Source: Caryophanales bacterium
Lineage (GTDB): Bacteria > Bacillota > Bacilli > Bacillales > Bacillaceae_J
Direction of reading: 5' to 3'
Assembly: GCA_012840465.1 (NCBI GenBank)
Contig: DULJ01000040.1
Location: 62,001-126,000, forward strand
Length of the DNA stretch: 64,000 nt
In this document: one piece after another, positions 54,087-62,616 of the stretch
Layout of the letters: each line of letters opens with the position of its first letter
How positions within the stretch are numbered: the stretch's first letter is position 1
Made by a program: the position numbers and the translations under genes
The notes under the pieces: model-generated
Database searches by the model: none
Told to the model about the DNA's origin: nothing
Seen by the model: only the letters and a program-made list of their open reading frames with translations

Positions 54087-56015
54087 ATGCAGACTAAGGA
54101 AACTAACCGGGTTGAATCATTTCTGGGACTTTTCATTGTCATTTCAATTGTTGGAACTGCGCTACGATTTATAGAAATTGAAGCACTCAATGAGTGGAAT
54201 CAAACAATCAATGATTTAACAATATATGCTTATTATGGTGTAGTGCTGTTTGGGCTTATTCCATTTTTTTGGAGGCGTAAATATACCTTTTTTCAATGGA
54301 TTGCTAGAAATGCATCCCATCTTGTAAAGGAAACTGCAACAGCATCATTTAAAGGTGTACGAAAAATCACAGAAAAAAGCCAAACAGAAGCCGCTTTTTC
54401 CTTAGATATTACAGAAAAAATTAAAAGAATCCAAAGTGAATCTTCACGTGAACAAAATAAATTTACAGAAGGGAGTCAAAGTCTTGATTACCCTCTTCAG
54501 TCTGGGCTTCCTCCCTTAGCTTATCTTCCCGTGACTAATGAGGGGGGAAAAGAGCAAAAAACAGATTCAAAGTTAATGGTAGCAGAAAGTAATTTATTAT
54601 CCGATGCTTTAATAGATTTAAACATCATTAAAATGGAGGACAGCATAGAAGTCATTAATATTATCTATGGTCCAAATGTAAGAAGAGTAACATTCCAGTT
54701 GCCTAAAGGGTTAAAGCTGTCGCAAATACAAAGAGCACAGGATGATATTGCAAACCGATTAGGAGTATTAGAAGGTCTACAGATTCAATCGGGTTCCCTT
54801 CCAGGAACGGCTGCTATACTAATTCCGAATGAAAGAAGATATCCTGTCTATCTTTCTACATTGTTGTCTTCTAGGGAATTCCTAAATGTACTGGATAAAT
54901 CCCCCTTACCTATTATTTTAGGCATAAATGATCACAATGAACCTGTTTTTACAGATTTAACGAAAATAAGGCATTTGCTAATTGCCGGTTCAACTGGTTC
55001 AGGCAAAAGTGTATTTCTTAATAGTATGCTAATTACTTGGTTATACACGAAGACACCCGAGGAATTAAAATTGATTTTAATAGATCCAAAACTTGTGGAA
55101 TTACGTCAGTATGTTGGATTTCCACATGTAGAGCGCGTCGAGACGAATATGAAAAAGGCTATCCAGGTCCTAATGCAGTTAATTGAAGAAGTGAAAAGAA
55201 GATACGAAGTCCTGGCACATAGAGGTGTAAAAAATATTGCTCAATACCACCGTATGAGAAAAGAAAATGATGAATTAATGCCTTATATTGTCTGTGTAAT
55301 GGATGAATTATCAGAGCTTATGTTAATTGCTGGTGATGCCGTGGAAGATTGTGTATTAAGTTTGGCTCAGATTGCACGTGCAGCTGGAGTGCACCTTGTT
55401 ATTGCAACTCAACGTCCTTCTATAGATGTAATAACAGGTACGATCAAAGCCAATTTACCATCTAGAATAAGTTTTCGACTCCAAAGTTCTGCTGACTATG
55501 TAACGATTTTTGGAACAGGAGGTAACTGTACACTTCTTGGTCAAGGGGATGGACTGGCTATGATCGAAGGTTTTTTTAATAAAATTCGGTTTCAGTCCCC
55601 TACTATCTCAATTATGGAAGAAGAGGAAGAGGAGACAGTCGAAAAGCTAAAGAACTTTTGGAAAAATAGATATTCGGGATCCAGAATGGAGCCACAAATG
55701 AATGTAGAAGAAAACATGGTAGAGGATGAATTTACAATTGAAGAGTTACAAGATAGTTTTGATGAAGTAGAAAAGGAACCTCAAGATCTTGTAGCAAAAA
55801 CAAGGGACTATATTTTAGAGAATCCAGTTTTTACAGTATCAGATTTACAGAAGTATTTATCCGTTCGTCGTCAAAAGGTAAGTGAAATTCTATATGTTCT
55901 AGTTGAAGAAGGACTATTAGTTCCCCCACCAGAAGGTAATCCGAGAAAAGGATTTACTCTTAGACAAGACAGCCAAGAGAAAGAAGTTATAACAGAAACT
56001 GAAGATAACGAATAG
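54087..56015 (+). CDS. FtsK/SpoIIIE-family coupling ATPase (TcpA-like)
   Basis: A 642-residue protein from ATG 54087 (AAAGGAAGTGAAAAG). Two N-terminal spans (about 10-30 and 47-65), a linker, then the FtsK motor: LIAGSTGSGKSVFLNSMLITW (Walker A about 299-307), DPKLVELRQYVGFPHV, CVMDELSELMLIAG (Walker B), IATQRPSIDVITGTIKANLPSRISF. The C-terminal 65 residues (RDYILENPVFTVSDLQKYLSVRRQKVSEILYVLVEEGLL) are a winged helix similar in place to FtsK gamma or a DNA-recognition module. It is the probable substrate receptor (T4CP). The presence of a DNA-type motor argues that the machine moves DNA. Confidence 0.92.
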   Translation: MQTKETNRVESFLGLFIVISIVGTALRFIEIEALNEWNQTINDLTIYAYYGVVLFGLIPFFWRRKYTFFQWIARNASHLVKETATASFKGVRKITEKSQTEAAFSLDITEKIKRIQSESSREQNKFTEGSQSLDYPLQSGLPPLAYLPVTNEGGKEQKTDSKLMVAESNLLSDALIDLNIIKMEDSIEVINIIYGPNVRRVTFQLPKGLKLSQIQRAQDDIANRLGVLEGLQIQSGSLPGTAAILIPNERRYPVYLSTLLSSREFLNVLDKSPLPIILGINDHNEPVFTDLTKIRHLLIAGSTGSGKSVFLNSMLITWLYTKTPEELKLILIDPKLVELRQYVGFPHVERVETNMKKAIQVLMQLIEEVKRRYEVLAHRGVKNIAQYHRMRKENDELMPYIVCVMDELSELMLIAGDAVEDCVLSLAQIARAAGVHLVIATQRPSIDVITGTIKANLPSRISFRLQSSADYVTIFGTGGNCTLLGQGDGLAMIEGFFNKIRFQSPTISIMEEEEEETVEKLKNFWKNRYSGSRMEPQMNVEENMVEDEFTIEELQDSFDEVEKEPQDLVAKTRDYILENPVFTVSDLQKYLSVRRQKVSEILYVLVEEGLLVPPPEGNPRKGFTLRQDSQEKEVITETEDNE

Positions 56016-56028
56016 TTTGGAGGAAATT

Positions 56029-56682
56029 ATGACTTTTTACTCTGTTTTTCAACCCATTTGGGATTTAAAAACTAATATAATACACGGTCATGAAGCTCTA
56101 CTTCGTGGGAATGCCCCTCCTGAAGAGCTTTTTAAACGAGCATTAGAGAATAATAAGTTAGTAGAGTTAGATTCTTTAGCTCATACGTTAGCTTTAACAA
56201 CGTTTTTTGGAGAAGGAAGACTATTCCTGAATATTCATCCCAAAACCCTTGAAAAGGGCTTTAAAATGGCTTTAAATGAGTTTAATATCGATCCATCCCA
56301 GGTTGTAATTGAAATCACAGAACATGAAATCCTCAATGAAATAGTTGCTAAAAAAAATATAAAGGATATTAAAAATATCGGAATAAAAATTGCAGTTGAT
56401 GATTTTGGCCACGGATTTACCAATTTATCTTTAATTGAATGGATTCAACCAAACTATATTAAACTCGATCGATCATTAATAAAAAATGTTCGTTCCAAAA
56501 CGTTAGATCCACTTTTAAGAGGTTTGAATGATATAGCTGCTAATATCGGGGCTGAAATTATTGCCGAAGGAATTGAAACAAAAGAACAATTAGAGTTTGT
56601 GAAATATTGTGATATCCAATACGGCCAAGGCTTTTTGCTTGGAAGACCAAAACTAATGAAGGAAATTAAAATAACAGGCTAG
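56029..56682 (+). CDS. EAL-domain c-di-GMP phosphodiesterase, stand-alone
   Basis: A 217-residue single-domain protein from ATG 56029 (GGAGGAAATT). All catalytic signatures are present: HEALLRG (EAL motif), LFLNIHP, VIEITEHE, IAVDDFGHGFTNLS, IKLDRSLI, IIAEGIET and YGQGFLLG. It should hydrolyse c-di-GMP to pGpG. It has no sensor, GGDEF or membrane part. Being the last gene of the Tad/T4SS operon, 14 bases after the coupling ATPase, it probably lowers local c-di-GMP to favour transfer or pilus dynamics over biofilm; that is inference. Confidence 0.92.
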   Translation: MTFYSVFQPIWDLKTNIIHGHEALLRGNAPPEELFKRALENNKLVELDSLAHTLALTTFFGEGRLFLNIHPKTLEKGFKMALNEFNIDPSQVVIEITEHEILNEIVAKKNIKDIKNIGIKIAVDDFGHGFTNLSLIEWIQPNYIKLDRSLIKNVRSKTLDPLLRGLNDIAANIGAEIIAEGIETKEQLEFVKYCDIQYGQGFLLGRPKLMKEIKITG

Positions 56683-56704
56683 TAGGATTTTAGCCTGTTA
56701 TTTA
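56672..56704 (+). terminator. Terminator at the end of the Tad/T4SS operon
   Basis: TAACAGGCT (56672-56680) and AGCCTGTTA (56692-56700) with an 11-base loop, then TTTAT. It includes the stop codon of the EAL gene. Confidence 0.8.
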
Positions 56705-56855
56705 TCTAGTGCGCCCATTTAAAGAAGATTGAAGCAGCAGACAATTGGACATATTTGAACCACTATTTTATCCCCGTATAAATCATATGCTAGTCACTAA
56801 ACTAACAGTTTAGTTGGTTCACACTTACCAGCTGTTCCAGGAAAATTATTTCCAT

Positions 56856-57203
56856 TTATGCTGCTTTAGGATTTTCTCCATACTCATTGTCATTTGGTTG
56901 ACCATCTAGACATGTAAATACTAATAACACAATTGGACCTATAAGTGGAATTAAAGAGATTAAAAACCACCATCCACTTCTTCCTGTGTCATGTAGTCTC
57001 CGAATATTAACAGCTAAAGACGGCAAAAAAACCGCAAATACATAGAGCCCTGTCAAAATATCCTTTAAACCGATAATGAATTCAATGATAGCAAGTACAA
57101 AAATGATGATGCCGTTAAAAAGTGTAAACATCCAATATTCTTTACGACGTGCTCTCCCTTGGATTACTGCATAATTCTTGATTACTTTTAAATACCACTC
57201 CAT
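56856..57203 (-). CDS. DUF805 membrane protein
   Basis: A 115-residue protein with the family opening WYLKVIKNYAVIQGRARRKEYWMFTLFN, three or four membrane spans and the diagnostic VNIRRLHDTGRSGWWFLISLIPLIG block, ending in CLDGQPNDNEYGENP. DUF805 proteins (YhaH-like) are widespread inner-membrane proteins of unknown role. It is transcribed toward the Tad operon and has no obvious link to it. Confidence 0.92.
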   Translation of the reverse strand: MEWYLKVIKNYAVIQGRARRKEYWMFTLFNGIIIFVLAIIEFIIGLKDILTGLYVFAVFLPSLAVNIRRLHDTGRSGWWFLISLIPLIGPIVLLVFTCLDGQPNDNEYGENPKAA

Positions 57204-57314
57204 AATAAAACCTCCCTCTATAATTATGTTAAAGTCACAGAAACAATTGTATCATTATTTATAATATGTAATAAACTGTAGTTTTTAAAAGACTGGTAAT
57301 ATTTATACAAAAGA

Positions 57315-57680
57315 GTGGGACTGTTCTCTGGCTATGAACAAAGCTTCAAAATATATGAATGTGAAGATTGTACGGATTGCCCATTCAAGGAAAAATGCAC
57401 AAAAGCGAAGGGAAATCGTCAAGTTCACTGGAATACCATCTTTGAGGAAATGAAAGCAAAGGCAAAAACAGCCCTTGAATGTGAAGAGAAAGCCGCCATA
57501 TACGCTAGACGTAAAGTCGAAGTAGAAAATGTGTTCGGTCACATCAAGGGCAATCGGTCGTTCCGCAGATTTTTATTGCGGGGTCTCGACAAGGTGCATG
57601 TCGAGTTCGGGATTGTGGCTTTAGCCCACAACATACTGAAAGTGGCAGGCATCCGCCAGCTACTTTCAGAGAAAAATTAA
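57315..57680 (+). pseudogene. Truncated DDE transposase (IS1182 family-like)
   Basis: The frame encodes the last 120 residues of an IS1182-type transposase: a zinc-binding insertion (YECEDCTDCPFKEKCTKAKGNRQVHWN) and the C-terminal DDE helix with the catalytic Glu region (YARRKVEVENVFGHIKGNRSFRRFLLRGLDKVHVEFGIVALAHNILK). There is no natural start and the N-terminal catalytic aspartates are absent, so it is inactive. Confidence 0.85.
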
Positions 57681-57690
57681 AAAAACAAAA

Positions 57691-57735
57691 AAACAGGTGG
57701 AGAAAAACGACTCATTTTTCCCACCTGTTTTATTT
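57691..57735 (+). terminator. Hairpin at the IS remnant right end
   Basis: AAACAGGTGG (57691-57700) and CCACCTGTTT (57721-57730) with inner AAAAA/TTTTT pairing, followed by TATTTTA. It terminates the transposase transcript. Confidence 0.8.
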
Positions 57736-57757
57736 TAGAGACTATCGGACAACCCCG

Positions 57758-58075
57758 TTTTTGGATTATATTATAAGAAAAATTTATTTGTTCTTTCTTT
57801 ACTTTCCTCTTCGTAGGAAACAATTAAAAAATAATCTAAAGGTAGGGTATCATACCATAAAAAAACATCTACCCTATCTTTTCCTACCATTATAAATCAA
57901 AGAATACTGGACAAGCAGGTCCCCATATTTTATATCAAGGCACTATAAGTGTTTAATTTAAATTAAAGGGAAGAGGTCCTTTCTTCTACCTTAAATAGGA
58001 GGCCAAAAGACCAGAAGACCAAAGGACCGTAGGCTATTTTGCAAGCTTTAGAAATAAAGTAGAGGGGGAGAGGAA
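57758..58075. other. Spacer with an AGACC/GGACC-rich purine run
   Basis: No gene is supported. From 57970 to 58032 there is a short run of related words (AGGTCC, GAGGCC, AAGACC, AAGACC, AAGGACC) just before the gene at 58076; this may be an operator or simple low complexity. Confidence 0.3.
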
Positions 58076-58507
58076 GTGGAGGATACTATATTTGGGAGAA
58101 AAACTTTGAAGGCTGCACCAAAGATTTTTAAATCGAATCGCCCGCAGTTGAAAAACATTCGGAAAGAACGATCGGATAAAAAATATGATATTAAATTTAA
58201 ATTATCCATTAATGATAAAAAGCTACTAAAGCTTAAAGCATTGGAACACCAATTGTCTTTAACAGCATATTGTAGCCAAATTGTAAAAAAAGATTTAATT
58301 TTGAATAGAGATTACGACAATTATGTGTACGATAATGATGGTATTTTTGTACATGCATCCTTAGAAAGGGATTACTTTGAGATGTTGAAAACAATTGCAG
58401 CTGAATGGAATTTATCATATAGAAAGGCTGTCCATCGTATTATTAAAGAATATCTTAATCATGAGTTTAACGGGATCACCATTGAATATTACAATGATAC
58501 GAGGTGA
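58076..58507 (+). CDS. Ribbon-helix-helix-like DNA-binding protein
   Basis: A 143-residue protein from GTG 58076 after AGAGGGGGAGAGGAA. A basic N-terminus (RKTLKAAPKIFKSNRPQLKNIRKERSDKKYD) leads into FKLSINDKKLLKLKALEHQLSLTAYCSQIVKKDLI, the strand-helix-helix pattern of MetJ/Arc-like or relaxosome accessory (MobC-like) proteins. A second similar helix pair occurs at about 100-135. It overlaps the next gene region closely. A relaxosome role near a conjugation operon is conceivable but unproven. Confidence 0.6.
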   Translation: MEDTIFGRKTLKAAPKIFKSNRPQLKNIRKERSDKKYDIKFKLSINDKKLLKLKALEHQLSLTAYCSQIVKKDLILNRDYDNYVYDNDGIFVHASLERDYFEMLKTIAAEWNLSYRKAVHRIIKEYLNHEFNGITIEYYNDTR

Positions 58508-58512
58508 CTATA

Positions 58513-59100
58513 GTGAAATTCAGTCAATTAGATGTCATCGGGCAGGAATACAAAATCATTAAAGAAAGAAAAGAACTAAAGAATGGAGGGCTTTTCCGTA
58601 AAGTATTGTATTTTATACTTAATAGGAGAAACCCAAAACACATATTTAATTTTTATGTTCCTGAATATTTATACATGAGGGCAATATCATTCTGCCATGA
58701 TATTGAAAGGGAGATTAATGATTCATTCACAATTGGTGAGCTCACCGATATACTCTACTTTGACTTCTTAGAGTACGTTCGGAAAGCAAATGATATTAAT
58801 ACAGTCCACAAACGATTAGCAGCACGTGATCTGGCACCAGCAAAGGTATTTCAAACAGAAGATGTGCATAACGGTGTTGTTTTCGAAGAAATCAGGGGTT
58901 TTGAAATGATCGAAACCTGTATTGATCATAAGGATGCTCTGAAAGGAGAATTCCTGCTTAGAGACATGTTAGAGATTTACACAGATCACACGTTTACTTT
59001 AGAAAATATTCTTGAAATTGTATTTTGCGATTTTATTGATGATTATCGAAGAGGTTTAATCAAAAACCCATTACCCAAAATACTACATTATCTTGGTTAA
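58513..59100 (+). CDS. Hypothetical protein coupled to the RHH-like gene
   Basis: A 195-residue soluble protein. GTG 58513 has GAGGTG six bases upstream, which overlaps the stop of the previous gene. It has two related halves around FNFYVPEYLYMRAISFCHDIEREINDSFTIGELTDILYFDFLEYVR and LRDMLEIYTDHTFTLENILEIVFCDFIDDYRRG, suggesting internal duplication. No family is recognised. The two-gene unit is followed by a large inverted repeat. Confidence 0.65.
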   Translation: MKFSQLDVIGQEYKIIKERKELKNGGLFRKVLYFILNRRNPKHIFNFYVPEYLYMRAISFCHDIEREINDSFTIGELTDILYFDFLEYVRKANDINTVHKRLAARDLAPAKVFQTEDVHNGVVFEEIRGFEMIETCIDHKDALKGEFLLRDMLEIYTDHTFTLENILEIVFCDFIDDYRRGLIKNPLPKILHYLG

Positions 59101-59141
59101 GAGAAACATAATTTATGAAAATCATGATGTTATAATCTGGC

Positions 59142-59212
59142 TATATAAAAGGTATTCCGTTTAGTCGGCTGCAGATGGGCGCTTGCTGTTATAATTGAAT
59201 ACCTTTTATATA
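59142..59212. repeat. Perfect 16-bp inverted repeat with a GC-rich loop
   Basis: TATATAAAAGGTATTC (59142-59157) and its exact complement (59197-59212) enclose a 39-base, GC-richer loop containing GCAGATGGGCGCTTGC. It follows the two-gene unit at 58076-59100 and marks the boundary to the minus-strand metabolic cargo. It could be a terminator, an attachment or resolution site, or part of an origin of transfer. Confidence 0.7.
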
Positions 59213-59284
59213 TTTTGATTTGAGTAGATATGAATTGGAAATTAAAGTTTTGTGGGTCTATTCATGGATGCTATAGAAAACCTT

Positions 59285-60208
59285 TTAATGGATTGATTTT
59301 TGATTAATATGATTTTCGACTTGACTTTCAAAATTAGTAGAAGGAAGTCTATTTTGCTTAATATTTATTAAACCGATTGCTATTAGGATGACAATGATAC
59401 CAATGATTGTTGTTAACCCCATTGTTTCATCTAAGAGGATCACCCCAAAAAGAATGCTTACTGCAGGAACCAATAATAGGGATAAGGAAGCCTTTCCACC
59501 TTCTCCAGAACCTAAAAGATAAAACCAAAGAACAAAAGCAAATGAAGAGGCAATAATTCCTGAATAAAGAAGAATGATAATAGCTTCCCAGCTCCAAGTG
59601 ATGGTTTGACCTTTTTCAAATAAAAAGGAATATAGAAAAAGTACTAATGCACCAATGACCATTTGGTATGCAGTAAACTGCCATTTATCGTGATTATCTA
59701 GGAACTTTTTTACTATTATATTGGAAATGGCCCACGCAGCAGCGCCTGATAATACAAATAGCTGAGCTAAAAGAGCAATTCCATACCATTTAAATTGTAA
59801 TGGATTAATTTTAAGGACAAGAAAAAGACCGATTAATCCTAAAACTAAGGCAAAGATTTTGGGTGATGTTAAACGTTCTCCGATAAAACAGTGAGCCAAA
59901 ACCGCAAACCAAATGGGCATGGTATATACTAATAAACTAGTTAGCCCGGCATCCAAGTATTGTAAGGCTTGCTGATTAACAATAAATACATAACTAGTTT
60001 GAAGAACTCCGCAAAGCGCATACCATTTCCAATCTTTTTTTCGCGGTAGAGGTATCTTTTTATAAAAGCAAATAATCAATAAGAAAGAAGCACCTAATAG
60101 GAATCGTAGTGTTGAAAATAAAACTGGAGGAAAGTAATCTAGGGCTATTTTCATAATTATAAAATTAAATCCCCAAATGAAGCACAAGAGAATCGTTAAC
60201 CAAATCAT
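59285..60208 (-). CDS. EamA/DMT-family transporter
   Basis: A 307-residue protein with ten membrane helices in two EamA repeats (WLTILLCFIWGFNFIIMKIALDYFPPVLFSTLRFLLG... and LSGAAAWAISNIIVKKFLDNHDKWQFTAYQMVIG...). The ATG at 60208 is six bases after GGGGGG; ATG 60214 is an alternative. Drug/metabolite exporters of this type move amino acids or small metabolites outward; substrate unknown. It is separated from the kdgT-like gene by a terminator. Confidence 0.9.
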   Translation of the reverse strand: MIWLTILLCFIWGFNFIIMKIALDYFPPVLFSTLRFLLGASFLLIICFYKKIPLPRKKDWKWYALCGVLQTSYVFIVNQQALQYLDAGLTSLLVYTMPIWFAVLAHCFIGERLTSPKIFALVLGLIGLFLVLKINPLQFKWYGIALLAQLFVLSGAAAWAISNIIVKKFLDNHDKWQFTAYQMVIGALVLFLYSFLFEKGQTITWSWEAIIILLYSGIIASSFAFVLWFYLLGSGEGGKASLSLLLVPAVSILFGVILLDETMGLTTIIGIIVILIAIGLINIKQNRLPSTNFESQVENHINQKSIH

Positions 60209-60284
60209 GGCCATCCCCCCAAATAAGGTAATAACTCCAAATTTGAACTAACCCTTGAAGGAAGTATTAGTTAATTTTAAAAAT

Positions 60285-60315
60285 GTGAGCCTCACAAAAA
60301 CTGTGAGGCTTTCAT
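60285..60315 (-). terminator. Terminator after the kdgT-like gene
   Basis: GCCTCACA (60290-60297) and TGTGAGGC (60303-60310) with a five-base loop and T-rich flank on the minus strand. It separates the permease from the EamA gene. Confidence 0.8.
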
Positions 60316-61314
60316 TTAATTGCTCACTGTTTCTGCAGTGTTTAATGGAACTTCCTTTTTCATATTATTCTTTTCTTGTTTTTTAACTAAATAAGCTATA
60401 TAGATTGGTAAAAGAATCCCCGATGTAACGCATGCAGCCGCTACCTGAACTGTAGCGATACCAGCAATAGGTGCAAAACTTGCACTAACTGTTGCTATAA
60501 CAGCTGGCGTAGCGATTGCATTTCCAGCTACAGCGCCTTCAGCTGCCCCTACAATCGGATTCCAGCCAATTCCTTTAAAAACCATAGAACAAGTCGTACC
60601 AGTTAAAAAGACAGTTAGTACACCAAGAGCAATACCTGCTAATCCTCCTTCAAGAATAGCTCCTAAATTGATTGTCATTCCAAGACCAAAAGCCATGAAT
60701 GGGATCAGTGCATTGGCACCTTTTGTTAAAAAGTCCCTCATCTCAGGATCCAGATTCCCTAAAATAGCTCCAATCAAAATTGGTAAAATAACAGCTACGA
60801 AATTAATAAAGGAGAAGAAACCATCAACAAATCCCATTGTACCGAAAATAGCCAAAGCTACCATTGTTAAGAATGGGCCGTCATTTAAAGATAAAATCCC
60901 GATTGCAGCTTTGTCATCCTCTTTTCCATACTGGCTAACAATGGCTACATACATAGAACCATTGCTATTTGTCATAGCAGCAATGACAGCAAGGGGTGCA
61001 AGACCCAAAAACAAACCATTTGGACCAGCAAATATATAGGATAACATACCAAACCCTGCTCCAATAACCCATTTGACGACAAGCATTGTTGTTCCTTTTG
61101 CAACGGCAGTTCTAGCATTTGTTACATTGATTTCAGCACCTACACAGAGTAAGAAAAAGGCTATTAGGGGCATAACTCCATTGACAAATAAAGCTTCTGT
61201 AAAACCGCCAATTCGCAATAAACCTGGAGCAAAAGTGTTAATTATTGCTGCAAGAAACAGCGGAATAATCATCAGTCCTCCAGGAATCCGATCCAAAGTT
61301 GCTTTTATTTTCAT
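60316..61314 (-). CDS. kdgT: 2-keto-3-deoxygluconate permease-like transporter
   Basis: A 332-residue protein. ATG 61314 is chosen (GGAGG eight bases upstream); the longer frame lacks a site. About ten membrane segments. The opening MKIKATLDRIPGGLMIIPLFLAAIINTFAPGLLRIGGFTEALF, the block ATAVIATVSASFAPIAGIATVQVAAACV and the overall length match the KdgT family, which takes up 2-keto-3-deoxygluconate by proton symport. The adjacent oxidoreductase and dioxygenase genes suggest a wider sugar-acid or aromatic-acid uptake role here. Confidence 0.88.
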   Translation of the reverse strand: MKIKATLDRIPGGLMIIPLFLAAIINTFAPGLLRIGGFTEALFVNGVMPLIAFFLLCVGAEINVTNARTAVAKGTTMLVVKWVIGAGFGMLSYIFAGPNGLFLGLAPLAVIAAMTNSNGSMYVAIVSQYGKEDDKAAIGILSLNDGPFLTMVALAIFGTMGFVDGFFSFINFVAVILPILIGAILGNLDPEMRDFLTKGANALIPFMAFGLGMTINLGAILEGGLAGIALGVLTVFLTGTTCSMVFKGIGWNPIVGAAEGAVAGNAIATPAVIATVSASFAPIAGIATVQVAAACVTSGILLPIYIAYLVKKQEKNNMKKEVPLNTAETVSN

Positions 61315-61443
61315 TATGCTTACCTCCTCATTTTTTCTAGCATTTTCAGCATTCCGAAAGGGGTTAACGCCTTTAATTAACAATTGACGGTAAATCTTTC
61401 TTTTAATAATTGAACTTAAAGTAACTAAAGGAGTCCCTTGAAA

Positions 61444-61474
61444 AAAGGCGGATTGGCAGATTTCTTCCGCCTTT
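61444..61474 (-). terminator. Terminator after the oxidoreductase gene
   Basis: AAAGGCGGA (61444-61452) and TCCGCCTTT (61466-61474) around a 13-base loop, with A-rich sequence supplying the U-run on the minus strand. Confidence 0.82.
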
Positions 61475-61490
61475 CATAATACTAATAAAA

Positions 61491-62522
61491 TTAATTAACA
61501 GTGGTAATAGATTCTTCTAACATAATGACTCTTTTTTCTTCAGCAGACTTTTGCGCTGCCTCTATAATTTTTAGCTGAGTAATAATCTTCTCTCCAGAAG
61601 TTAAAGGTTCTCTGTCCTCCATGATAGAATCAACGAATTCTTTCATTTGAATAGCAAAATTGTGTGGATTAGATTCGCCTGACATGATTAATTCCCCATT
61701 TACGAAAAGGTCGGTATCTGCTGTTCCTATAAGTCCCACATGGTCACCTGTTTGGGTCCAGTAAATACTTCCGTTTTTACCAATTAAATGTCCCTCGTGT
61801 TTTGGATATTTATTGTTTGTTCCCAAGAAGCAGGTTGCCTGTGTTCCATCGTTAAACCCAATAATGATGGTAATATCGTCATGTCCTTCAAAATCAGGGT
61901 TATTTGAAGCACCTTGTGCAAATACTGAAACGGGCTCTCGATCATCGAGCATCGATAAAGTAATATCGATTGCATGTGAACCTAACATTGGGTAAGCTAA
62001 TCCACCAGTTGCCTCTTTTGATTGCCACCAAGGTGGAGCAATGTCCTTGTCAAAATAGCAAGTAAAGTTGTATAACGAGTTGGTAATTTTACCGATTTTG
62101 TCAAAGTGTTTTCTAGCTTCATGAAAAGCTTGAAAGTATCTTCGACTTTGAGCTACCATTAATTTTTTATTGTTCCTTTTTGCAGCATTAACCATTGATA
62201 GACCTTCAGCCACTGAGGTTGCCATAACTTTTTCTACTAATATATGTTTTCCAGCATTGCTAGTCTGTACAGAAATTGGCTCATGCAAATTATGAGGTAG
62301 ACAAATAACCACTGCATCTACATTTGGATCCTTCAAACAATCTTCAACTGAAGTATAATATGGAACATTAAATTCTTGAGAATAGGATTTAGCCAAATCT
62401 TTATTAATATCTACAACGGCTACTAGTTCGCATAGGTCGGGCCAGTGATTGATCGCATCAATGTGGGTGCGTGCAATTCTTCCTAATCCAATAATAGCAA
62501 TTTTTACTTTACTTAGACTCAT
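61491..62522 (-). CDS. Gfo/Idh/MocA-family NAD(P)-dependent oxidoreductase
   Basis: A 343-residue protein. N-terminal Rossmann fold with IAIIGLGRIARTHIDAINHWP, VAVVDINKD, DAVVICLPHNLHEPIS and the family's EKVMA signature (usually EKP). The C-terminal alpha/beta domain carries YPMLGSHAIDITLSML with the catalytic His. Members oxidise sugars, inositols or related polyols. Placed two genes downstream of the dioxygenase, it may act on a ring or sugar-acid intermediate; substrate unknown. Confidence 0.9.
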   Translation of the reverse strand: MSLSKVKIAIIGLGRIARTHIDAINHWPDLCELVAVVDINKDLAKSYSQEFNVPYYTSVEDCLKDPNVDAVVICLPHNLHEPISVQTSNAGKHILVEKVMATSVAEGLSMVNAAKRNNKKLMVAQSRRYFQAFHEARKHFDKIGKITNSLYNFTCYFDKDIAPPWWQSKEATGGLAYPMLGSHAIDITLSMLDDREPVSVFAQGASNNPDFEGHDDITIIIGFNDGTQATCFLGTNNKYPKHEGHLIGKNGSIYWTQTGDHVGLIGTADTDLFVNGELIMSGESNPHNFAIQMKEFVDSIMEDREPLTSGEKIITQLKIIEAAQKSAEEKRVIMLEESITTVN

Positions 62523-62565
62523 GGGTTAAAACATCTCCTTGTTTTAAAATAGTATATGATTATCC

Positions 62566-62594
62566 GCATATCATGTTATCAGACATGATAATGC
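62566..62594. promoter_or_regulatory. Inverted repeat upstream of the oxidoreductase gene
   Basis: GCATATCATGT (62566-62576) and ACATGATAATGC (62583-62594), one extra base in the right arm, centre TATCAG. It lies about 45 bases upstream of the oxidoreductase start and has no T-run on its downstream side, so a GntR- or IclR-type operator is more likely than a terminator. Confidence 0.5.
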
Positions 62595-62616
62595 GAAAAA
62601 AAACCTCTATTTTTCT

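Larger units (their letters stand above)
57305..57757 (+). mobile_element. IS1182-like element remnant (3' part)
   Basis: Only the C-terminal part of a transposase and the right end remain. After the gene there is a terminator hairpin (57691-57735) and a terminal sequence ACTATCGGACAACCCC (about 57740-57755) of the sort seen at IS1182-family ends. The left end and the catalytic N-terminal half are missing. Confidence 0.65.

Noticed and set aside
57315-57680. Intact transposase gene
   Set aside because: Only the C-terminal ~120 residues remain, with no start codon or catalytic aspartates.
59142-59212. Integrative-element attachment site
   Set aside because: No matching direct repeat was found near the other end of the window and no intact integrase is present, so an att call is not supported.
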